DNA of 64,000 nt from positions 6,262,001 through 6,326,000 of the forward strand of contig OY754464.1 in NCBI GenBank assembly GCA_963575645.1, read 5' to 3'. The notes below the pieces were generated by a model. That model was not told the DNA's origin, did not search any database, and saw only the letters and a list, made by a program, of their open reading frames with translations. The position numbers and the translations under genes are program-made. Source of the stretch: Xanthostigma xanthostigma (lineage: Eukaryota; Arthropoda; Insecta; Raphidioptera; Raphidiidae). Positions 56,117-64,000 of this stretch are shown here, piece after piece; within the stretch, counting starts at the first letter, position 1, and every line of letters begins with the position of its first letter.

Positions 56117-57879
56117 ACGCCAGTGTAGACGGAATGAAGCAGGTACTTTTTGTCTAATTTCTTAGATCAATAGTTTTTGGTGATGCTGACGCCATTTTTG
56201 TATATTTTGCGAGCGAGAAAAAAGAGCGGCTTTTTATATGCATATAGGCAAAATTGAACAAGATTCATTGGTCACATACAATGTGTCATATATAATTTGT
56301 ATTAAATGTGTTTTTTCCCTATCTGCCCAGTAGTTCTATTTACCTGAAATTAAACTAAATTTGACCTTGATAGCCGTGGTTCACCCGTCGATGGTATAGA
56401 TTTGGTAACTTAAAATAAAAAAAATAAAATCGGTCAAGCCGCTTAAAGTTCACAGATATATAAATAGTTGTTCGACATAATATTATAAGGTTCGATTTAT
56501 AGAAAAGTGATTGAAATTTAGATATAGTCAACATATTTTTGAGATAAGTAAAATATAAATAGGTACAGTTTTGATGTATCAAATGTAATCAAATATCTTT
56601 ATCATCCAACTTAAATTTAGACTGCTATAAATTCAATATTGCATCTGTGAACTTTGGATTTTTCTTAAACGTTATTCTTTTATCGTTAAACTGTTTTGTT
56701 TGAAACTTCGATATATTTATTATTTAATGTGGAATTTTGTGCTTTTGGGCATTTCTGAGTGAGTAATAGCAATGCAGTATGTTTCGTTCAAAGTGCTCCT
56801 CTACTTAAAAAAAAATACACGAATCGATAAACAAAAAATAAATCGAGAATACGGTCAGTCTATTAAAACGAAAATGTGATAGAAACAGGAAGTGTAGGGA
56901 TTTGTCATTTTATAAAAAAAAAATACATAACTACATAACATTTATGTAAAAAACATACAACATTTAATTCTTCAATAGTAAATAAATTATAATTATAAAG
57001 CCATATACCTATATATTTTTTAATTTCTAAAATAAAAAACAGTGCTTTCTAAAGTCTTTTCTACATTTATACATTTATATAAAACAGTTAAAAGCCAAAA
57101 TACAATAAAACAAAATATGTGGTTTTGGTAATGCATTAAAAATATACTGAATACTTAAAAAAGGAATAAGTGCAGCATAATATATTAAATTCATTGTTTT
57201 TTTAGAGTTCGTCTACTGTTCTATTGTTTTACCTTCATTTGTCTTTATAAATACGTCGACAGTAATCCTTTTCCAATGTCTTCAGTGTATTTTTGTTTCA
57301 TTTTGAAAAAAAAAAATAAATATTCGTTTTCACTGATTTTTTTTATAAAAAAATAAATTGAACACACTTTAGTTTTATTCGTAATGTAGTAGGTGTGGTT
57401 AATTAGAGTGTTTTGTCCTGCGTTGTGTTGTTTACAAAATTATACACACGATGTTAATAAAAATAAAAATCTTGAATTGAAAGCAAAACGGTTAGAAATC
57501 GTCATTCTCTGTGCAACAAATGATGCGCTGCAACAAATCATGTTGTTAGACGTCACTGTTTAAGTAGTACAAGAAACAAAGATGGCTCCGAAACGGTACA
57601 GGTTGCAGATATTATATAGACGACGTTGAAAACATGAAAACCATTCGATAAAATATTTAGATATCTTTGAAAATATAACGTCAGACATTATAATCACAAT
57701 CGCGTTTTTCATTACGAAATATATTGCTTAAGAAATAATAATGATTGAATGTAAATTCGATTTTGTTCCGTTGTCGAAGATGGCCTCCACTGAGTAGATG
57801 TCGAGGTTTTCTGTTGAAATGGATCGAAGTTGTGGTTATGTCCCGAGACAGCAGTAGACCTTCAAATACAGTACTGCTG
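56117..57879. other. no gene seen
   Basis: A long AT-rich stretch with no repeat partner, exon or RNA gene that I can support. Confidence 0.45.
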
Positions 57880-58500
57880 TGACAGGACAATATCACAACA
57901 GTCGATCGCATCGGAAGACGGCGTCCGTTGACGACGACGACGACGGCGACGAGATGTCCGTTTGCTTGTATTGTTTATCCACCGCGAGCCATAAAATTAT
58001 CATTATTATAATAATAACAATATCAGAGCCGTACAAAGCGGCAGCGCTCTGTGTTTACTATTTTTGAATTTGAATCAGTCAGTCCAAAAAGATTATATAT
58101 ACAACGACAATTCGCTTCGTCTCCTTGAGCGCACCAGAAGCACCGATCGACTGAATGGCCAACTATACGAAAACCGCTATGCAGGAGACGGGGGCAAGGA
58201 GGGCGTGCGAGCGAGACGGAGCGTCGCGACGCCGTGCCCGTGCGCACCCGGCGCCCTTACAGCCCCGACGCCATGGTAACACGTACAACATCGGGGGATG
58301 CGTCGAATGCGCGTCAGGGATGCCCGGCGCCGTACGGTGTGCTCCACTCTCTCCCTTGTCGCGCCTATTCTTCGTCGCGGTCCCATCGACCTGCGATGCA
58401 CGCACGCACACAAAACCGACACACACACACACACACAGAGGCGACATTATTAATTAAATGCATGTGCGATGGATCTGCGTGCACGGTATTAATACAGTCA
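57880..58500. promoter_or_regulatory. CpG-rich, apparently unique tract
   Basis: GC and CpG content are far above the surroundings from about 57900 to 58400 (GACGACGACGACGACGGCGA, GACGGAGCGTCGCGACGCCG). Open frames on all frames follow from composition. A CA repeat lies at 58419-58437. It could be a promoter/5' UTR of an unseen plus-strand gene or the 3' exon/UTR of the minus-strand gene proposed here. Confidence 0.35.
58365..58390 (-). CDS. possible terminal coding segment of small membrane protein gene
   Basis: After the potential acceptor GCGTGCATCGCAG, the minus strand continues the phase left by the exon at 62346-62409. It reads GRWDRDEE and then a stop (TAG, ending at 58365). The end would be a short acidic C-terminus. 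The acceptor is preceded by a TG repeat rather than a good pyrimidine tract, and the intron would be about 3.95 kb. The link is therefore weak and rests only on frame continuity and the prompt stop. Alternatively the upstream exon splices elsewhere. Confidence 0.25.
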
Positions 58501-58689
58501 ACTCTCGCCAAGACAGCGCCTCTTCTAAAATTATGCTGAGGCGCGTATCGCTCGATTGAAATTCACGGGTCTTATATTTTTACTCATATTTTTTGGATCT
58601 ATTATTCTCAAGAATCTCAGTTCTTGACTAGGCTAGTATTATATAGTTAGAGTAAAAGTTGAGTTGAAACCAATCATATTCGGCAATTC

Positions 58690-59221
58690 TTATGGTGGCA
58701 CTTCACATGGCTATTTGTGTTCGCTATTGGGTGTTTGTTGTATTTGGCAAAATATATGACGTTCAAGGCAAACATGCAAATAGAGGCAAATACGACCATC
58801 CACATATGGCAGTCAAATAGCAAACACACAAACATTTGACAGCAGAACGCAAGGTTCAAAATTCCAGGAATTTTAGCACTGTTTCATTGTCCCAATTCAT
58901 TTTCAATAGTAATTGTTCCAGTTCTCGCTCATAGCTCAGACACAAAAATACTGCACGTCCGTACAGGTTCACGGCGCGTGCGCTTCTGAATATGGCCATT
59001 GTGTGGACGGTTTATTTGCCGTATTTGCCTATTTGACTCCTTTGATGTGCCTCGAAAAACCGACAAGCGCACGGTAACGCGTAGGTATTTGGTATTGGCC
59101 TTATTTGTCAAATAGGCAAATAAGGCCAACACTTTGTCAAATAGACTGTTCACACTTGGTAATTGTTTGCCAAATATGCCAAATACACAAATACAAATAG
59201 CCATGTGAAGTACCGGCATAA
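58690..59221. mobile_element. TIR element rich in TTTGCC/GGCAAA subterminal units
   Basis: TGGTGGCACTTCACATGG then CTATTTG at the left is mirrored by CAAATAGCCATGTGAAGTAC then CGGCA at the right. Both halves are full of GGCAAATA/TATTTGCC and ATTTGCCAAATATGCC units, which look like repeated transposase-binding sites. Several overlapping frames (58929-59258) are chance. Confidence 0.72.
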
Positions 59222-59680
59222 TATAGACATCGTCAAACACTACGGTTGATATTAACAAACAAACCTATTTATTAAAAAAAAAAAAAAAACGAACCGTTAA
59301 AATATAATCGCAGTGGACATCCCTGGAGCTGGGTGCACGACCCGCCACTCCCCGGCTAGCCCGTCGCGGACCCTCGTCACATGTCGTGCTCGTTCGGCAC
59401 GCGTCGGAATATTGATCCTTGGGCTTGTCGGGAGTGGCGCGTGTGTTTACACCCCCGCGTTGTGACTCTCGGTCGACACAATGTGTATATGAACCAACCC
59501 TTAACAGTATAAACTTATACCACTTGAATAAGTACAATGAATACAATCTCACTACAGCGACCGGGCCAATTTCAATGCATGCATATATAATCTATATGTA
59601 ATATTATGTTATATGCCAGTATCAAAATATATACAGTGCATTTTTTTTAATTACCGGTTTTTCTATTGCGAATTTAAAAA
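59222..59680. other. GC-richer unassigned tract
   Basis: 59330-59480 is GC-rich (CGGCTAGCCCGTCGCGGACC). The minus-strand open frame 59265-59552 has no domain. Nothing repeats elsewhere in the window. Confidence 0.35.
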
Positions 59681-59880
59681 TTAATTATTAAAAAAAGTGC
59701 ACAAAACTGAAACTAATAACTAAAAAGAAGGTAACAAGTCGGAAAACCTCTACACGCAGTACGTGGAGACTGGAGACCTATTTGTATCTTTCTTTTGTTT
59801 TTGAATAGAGATCAGCCGACTTGTTTCCTTCTTTTTTGTTTTTAGTTTCATTTTTGTGCAGTCGGATTTTTTTTAATTAA
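59681..59880. repeat. foldback repeat, arms of about 63 bp
   Basis: Left arm 59681-59742 (GTGCACAAAACTGAAACTAA ... GGTAACAAGTCGG) pairs with right arm 59816-59880 (CCGACTTGTTTCCTTC ... AGTTTCATTTTTGTGCAGTC). The intervening 73 bp contain a short CTCTACACGCAGTACGTGGAG hairpin. Confidence 0.8.
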
Positions 59881-60140
59881 TATTTTTTTTTCCTTTTGTT
59901 AGTTATTTTTACGCATCCGAGTTTTTTTTCTTTTTAATCCCCCCCCCCTCTTTTTTTAAATCGCGGACGTTATGTTTAAATAAGTATTATACCCTATATC
60001 ACTCCCACAATTAAGACGACTCTGACATCCCTCATAATATATTACAATCCATCAAACCGTTTAGGAAAAACATTACCCTCCTTCTGGAGCAGTCGGGTAA
60101 AGAATATTTTTCGACACACTCTTAGTTTACTACAGCTTTT
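59881..60140. other. no gene seen
   Basis: Poly-T and poly-C tracts; no feature identified. Confidence 0.4.
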
Positions 60141-60550
60141 TAGTGTTCCGTATCAAAATTGGAAAAACGGAACACTTATAACGTGACTCCGGTGTCTGTC
60201 TGTCACAAGTTCCCAAAGCCAAACGGTACAAGCTAGATACTTGAAATTATGACCCAATCATTTGGTTTAGATGTGAATAAATTACTCGGATAATTATGGG
60301 TGCTAGTGGGGAGGAGGCAAACGATTATGAAAACATAAGAAAAAGTTCAACCCCATCGTGTGGGGCGTCTAATGAAAGCTGGTGAGCCATAGAGAATGGT
60401 CCCGTCGCCCAATTGGCTGGAATTTTACAATTAGATATATCAGTTCTAAGAATTATTACATGACAAATTTAATTCTTATAATTGAAATATATTTATATAT
60501 ATGAAATAACGGTACGGAACCCTCAGGGCGCGAGTTCTACTCACACTTGT
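60141..60550. repeat. GTTCCGTA-type decayed repeat
   Basis: AGTGTTCCGTATCAAAATTG at the left and GGTACGGAACCCTCAGGGCG at the right enclose a decayed interspersed repeat. A fragment GTCCCGTCGCCCAATTGGC then TGGAATTTT (about 60399-60426) comes from the 650-bp family. Confidence 0.5.
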
Positions 60551-60555
60551 CTGTC

Positions 60556-61206
60556 TTTTTGAAGCAAAACTTCTTTAGGCACGCTTGACTTTGGGAGTAA
60601 GCTGGTAAATGCCTGACGAAATCGTTTACGGAAGTGCATCATCGCGAACGATGCGTGATCGTTCGAGGCGAACGGTAGTTGAGAGGGAGATATAAGTTAG
60701 TGAAGATAGTAAGAGAGAGAGAGTTACGTTTCGCATATTGGAAGTTGAGAGGGAGATATAAGTTCGTGAATGCGACAAAGACGGAGTATTAATCGAAATT
60801 CTTTTTTTTTACAACTATTTGACGTTTAAAATGAAAACAATTGTGTTTGTATCAGAAATATATTTCATCGAATTTTGCTGCATTTTGTAACGGAAAATAA
60901 TGTAGGTTAGTTAATAAATCCTTTTAAATGCATTATAAATTATGCTAATAAATATAATTATATACATATTTTGCCTATTAATTAATCAAAAATTATGTTT
61001 TAAACATTTCGTCTTTGTAGATATGTGCTACATAGTGAGGTTATATTGTGTTCGATAAACTTTGAGACGAACCGACTGCATATTTGTTCGTTTATGAATT
61101 TAACATGAGCAAATTTAAGGTATTTACGCTTTATTCTTAATAAATATATATTTAAAATAATTATGGCAGGAAGAAGTTTTACTTCAGTCGTGTGGTCTAA
61201 AGCACA
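60556..61206. mobile_element. GAAGTAAAACTTC-ended repeat, copy 2
   Basis: Shares with 13223-13805 the start TTTTTGAAGCAAAACTTCTT, GCTTGACTTTGGGAGTAAGC, the phrase GTTGAGAGGGAGATATAAGT (here duplicated, at about 60678 and 60742), and the end GAAGTTTTACTTCAGTCGTG then TGGTCTAAAGCACA. Confidence 0.75.
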
Positions 61207-61638
61207 CTCGCTTTTTTTGACCAACACTTTTTGTGGCCCGTAAGACAACGTTTTCTATCATCCCTTTTTTACCTTTTTGCCTAAGTGGTTAATATATTAA
61301 AGAAGCAATTACGTGGTTGTGCGTGATCACATTACGTACATAAGTAATATCCGGCCATGGTGTCAGATGTTCGATAACTACAATGCAAACACATAATACG
61401 ATGCATATTTGCGACCAGTGAACGAAGCCGCGCATGTCGACGACACCAGGCACTTGTAGAACGAACTCTATTGACGCTGCTGAACGTGTAACGAAACGCT
61501 GCACTCCCACACATTTTCGCCGTTGAGCTAGACCGGGACGCTGCGGCCTATACAAGCCCGAAAACCGAGAATATTTGGAACGTAGATACAATTCGGCTGA
61601 CATTCACAGGCAAGTGTGTCGATGACTGCAGGTGTCAG
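61207..61638. other. mixed-composition tract, no confirmed gene
   Basis: 61320-61610 is GC-balanced and not repeated in the window. The minus-strand open frame 61289-61603 has no domain I know. It could be exon or UTR, but no paired splice sites stand out. Confidence 0.35.
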
Positions 61639-61980
61639 TAGAGCTGTAACAAATCATATGTATTCGTTACTGAGTAACGGGTACATCGTCTGACTCGAAG
61701 TAACGAATCGTTACTTACAAATTCATTTCGTTACTCGCATCTGTCGTATCCATGTCAGTTCGACTCGTTTGATACGGTTATACGTTATACGAACGAAGTC
61801 ATACCGAATCACGTATGCGACGCGCCTCGATGCGATGGTACATGCTTGATGTTATTAGTACACGATTGTATGTCGTATGAAAAGTAACGAGTAACGCAAC
61901 GATACGAAAGTAACGGGTACTGGTTCTTTAAGTAACGAATACATACGGGTACGCTATTTCTCGTTACTTTTACAGCTCTA
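61639..61980. mobile_element. hAT-like MITE with repeated CGTTAC sites
   Basis: TAGAGCTGTAACAAATC at the left and ACTTTTACAGCTCTA at the right. The 342 bp contain at least ten GTAACG/CGTTAC motifs, many as AAGTAACGAATC or AGTAACGGGTAC. The flanks do not give a clean target duplication. There is no coding capacity. Confidence 0.75.
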
Positions 61981-61995
61981 CTGGTGTGTTTTCTG

Positions 61996-62034
61996 CTCGG
62001 TCGTAATGGAAAACACGGTATACGACCGAGCAAA
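61996..62034. repeat. strong short hairpin
   Basis: TGCTCGGTCGTA and its exact inverse TACGACCGAGCA enclose 15 bases. It lies just beyond the right end of the CGTTAC-rich MITE. No U-run follows to suggest a terminator, and the role is unknown. Confidence 0.7.
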
Positions 62035-62345
62035 GAGCACCGACACACTGGACATAAAAGAGGGGAGAACGGCGAGTACACATCGTCTTCGATAATGTCT
62101 ATCTCTATCGCAATTGTAGACGAAACGTCAGGTGTGGAAATATTTCAATGTAGCGCGGCTTACAAGACCCGAGGTTTGGAGCATACAATGCGGCCAACAT
62201 CATTAAATGACAATCGTCATTGACTTACGTTATCATTCGGCGTAAGCGCTTTCGCCTCGTGTCCGCTGATATAAAGGTGATTGCAGCGTGACCGATAGCT
62301 AAATGCTGTAGCCGGTACGTTATAAGATATCTCTCTCTCACTTAC

Positions 62346-62409
62346 CTTTAGCACGGGTGGGTTCAACAGGTCCATTCGTTCCCACATAGGCTTGTTGTTT
62401 CGATTGTAA
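62346..62409 (-). CDS. candidate coding exon (64 nt) of small membrane protein gene
   Basis: On the minus strand a good acceptor (TTTGTTTTCTATCTACAG) precedes and a consensus donor (AAAG then GTAAGTGAG) follows. Two frames are open. The frame in phase with the exon at 63224-63316 reads LQSKQQAYVGTNGPVEPTRA then K with one base left over. The alternative frame, needing two bases from upstream, reads NKPMWERMDLLNPPVLK. I do not recognise either. The first would be the region following a transmembrane helix. Nearby sequence upstream is not repetitive within this window. Confidence 0.45.
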
Positions 62410-62804
62410 CTGTAGATAGAAAACAAACGCATTAGTAGACAATAATGGGGCCATTTTTACATCTCCGTGGGCCGTAGACATAACCGTCTCAGAGGCCCTT
62501 TAGTTGAGCTGCCGTACATTGCGCAATAGCGAAATATTAATTTGAGTGTGAGTTCATCAGTTGCTTGGTGGAGACTTTTTTTTGACTTCCACGATCGCCG
62601 AAATAAAATACGCGGGATGGTTTTAAGGCTATAACTCATAATTATTATTGTGTTTAAAGCTTCTTTTTATTTTAAGAAACCTTAGATGCAAAAAGTTTGA
62701 ACTATTTTCTATGACCAATAATCGACCGATATCGATTATCGGCATTATTGGAGTCAAAAATCATATCTCTAATAATAATAATATGTGTACATATATTTCC
62801 TATA

Positions 62805-63169
62805 CTAGCGACCCGGTCCTATTTCGCCCGGATTTGTAAATTGCCTAATTAAGGAAACGTGTAGAATTATTCAATTAAATTAACAAAAAAATTGACGCAG
62901 TCATACGGCATGGTATCTCGCTGACCTGGGCATTCACAGTTCGGCCCTTCTCGGTAATGTTCGGTACTCGGCGTGCGACTAACACCGACTCCCGACTCAA
63001 CGCGCCGCCGCCGCTCCTTAGGATCATAGCATGAAGTTATATGGTCTAGACTCTAGAGCCTTCTCGAATAAACGGGATATCGAATGCAAGAAGATTTTTT
63101 CAAATCGGATTAGTATTTCCTGAGTTAGCACGTTCAAACAAACAGACTGTCTAGTTTTATTGTAATAGA
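62805..63169 (-). mobile_element. non-autonomous Helitron with extra internal segment
   Basis: Minus strand: TCTATTACAATAAAACTAG to AGGACCGGGTCGCTAG before T. It follows 41458-41751 in order but has about 115 bp of extra GC-rich sequence at about 62932-63050 (CAACGCGCCGCCGCCGCTCC) with no match at the other locus. It would lie within the intron of the proposed minus-strand gene. Confidence 0.78.
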
Positions 63170-63223
63170 ATTAAATGGTACCAGTAAAATGGTTTTTTAA
63201 TTATGGTGCCATAAATTATATAC

Positions 63224-63316
63224 GTACAGAACATCGTATCTGGTGTTAACTTGGTGGTAGATGTGGTATACCAGGGCGCACATGACTGTTCCAACGATTA
63301 TGACTATGGGCAAAAC
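63224..63316 (-). CDS. candidate transmembrane exon of small membrane protein gene
   Basis: After AATTGATACAG the minus strand is open for 31 codons: VLPIVIIVGTVMCALVYHIY, then HQVNTRYDVLY, up to TAC followed by GTATAT, a weak donor. The hydrophobic stretch of about 17-19 residues followed by polar and basic residues fits a single-pass membrane segment. If the donor is not used, the frame runs nine codons further to a stop. The start codon would be in an upstream exon, beyond 64000 or not recognised. I cannot name the family. It is separated from the 62346-62409 exon by an intron of about 814 bp holding a Helitron. Confidence 0.45.
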
Positions 63317-63394
63317 CTGTATCAATTAAAAAAAATTATTATATATTGAAAGTTCTTTTTTTATATAACTTCACTTTTCGATCTTTTTCAAATT

Positions 63395-63912
63395 ATTATT
63401 ATAGTGCGAGATCCGGTATTAGAAATATATACCCTCATATTCTGTTATTTGATGATAACAATGATTATATGTTAGATAATTAATATATACATTAAATCGC
63501 ACATGGGTTGCCTAACTAAATCGCGTACCGGAGGTGTTAAATTTAATAAATTCTAATTATCTTTTTTGGATAAACTTCCCCGATTTGTTAATTATCAAAA
63601 TCGAGCCTAAAATGAGAGGATATGATACAAATAAAATGTTAACGAAACAAATAAACTCAAAGTACACAGCACACGACTATTTACAAGATGTGTTTATGTG
63701 AATGATCTATATTTATGTATGGAATCAATAGTATATTCCAATTCCTTGTGTCATATTCTCTCATTTTAGACTCGATTTTTATGATTAACAAATCGGTACG
63801 TGATTTAGCTAGGCAACCGGCATGTGCGATTTATCAATGTATATTAATCATTGTTAACATCAAATAACAGATGAGGGTACATATTTCTGATACCGGATCT
63901 TAGACTATTATA
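63395..63912. mobile_element. long-TIR element, CAAATAACAGATGAGGGTA family
   Basis: The left arm (GATCCGGTATTAGAAATATA, TACCCTCATATTCTGTTATT, GGTTGCCTAACTAAATCGCG, ATCCAAAAAAGATAATT inverted) and the right arm (63756-63905) are inverted copies. A part of one arm recurs at 22520-23235, where a SINE interrupts it. Confidence 0.7.
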
Positions 63913-63971
63913 ACTACAGTTTACTTTAAACAACTAATCAATGAAATTTCAAATTGAAAGATTTAATTATG

Positions 63972-64000
63972 GTTCACGAGGCTGGTTTTTGCCGCTGGAA
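63972..64000 (+). mobile_element. CACACGAGG TIR family, end running off the window
   Basis: GGTTCACGAGGCTGGTTTTT then GCCGCTGGAA matches the terminal sequence of the copies at 33819 and 5544 (reverse). The rest lies outside. Confidence 0.75.

Noticed and set aside
58155-58539. Multiple open frames on both strands, Arg/Ala/Pro rich
   Set aside because: High GC removes stops from all frames at once; only the short continuation 58365-58390 has independent phase support.
61996-62034. Transcription terminator
   Set aside because: The hairpin is strong but has no following T-run, and intrinsic terminators are not expected in an insect genome.

Overview
The window looks like eukaryotic, AT-rich, repeat-dominated intergenic or intronic DNA from an insect, most probably a moth or butterfly. 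I see no bacterial operons, phage genes, CRISPR array or rRNA. The lepidopteran assignment is an inference. It rests on Helitrons that begin TC and end CTAG in front of a host T, with tails such as CGCGGGTAAAAGCTAG, on tRNA-derived SINEs with ATT tails, and on the TA-rich background. Almost all open reading frames here are chance frames inside repeats.

Layout. 0-7 kb: a TIR family (966-1352 and 4819-5544, the latter with a second transposon nested in it), a pogo-like MITE (2328-2678), a hAT-like element (4016-4801) and the first of three copies of another hAT family (5606-6149). 7-16 kb: a long inverted repeat (6959-7456), a 19-bp minisatellite (11603-11785), a hAT-like element (12291-12841) and a repeat pair shared with 60-61 kb. 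15-21 kb: Penelope-like palindromes with hammerhead-like motifs, a Helitron remnant (18303-19158) carrying a LINE and a Penelope-like insertion, and a nested TIR/palindrome complex (19623-20982). 21-31 kb: a LINE 3' end, a hAT-like element, two tRNA-derived SINEs, a Helitron, a Harbinger-like MITE and a 1.37-kb foldback element. 31-43 kb: interrupted palindromes, TIR elements at 34.2, 36.4 and 37.1 kb, a foldback element at 38.5 kb and two copies of a 650-bp repeat. 44-57 kb: several Helitrons, one with helicase coding sequence and a solo LTR in it, two more copies of the TAGTGATG hAT family, and very long palindromes at 51.7 and 55.7 kb.

The only candidate host gene is on the minus strand at the right end. 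A transmembrane-segment exon (63224-63316), a 64-nt exon with good splice signals (62346-62409) and a possible terminal exon (58365-58390) read through in one frame as the C-terminus of a small single-pass membrane protein. Its first exon would lie beyond the window. A CpG-rich, apparently repeat-free tract (57880-58500) surrounds the proposed last exon.

The main interest is architectural: insertions whose empty target sites can be recovered from target-site duplications or from paralogous copies in the same window, giving relative ages. I do not see a convincing new multi-gene system.
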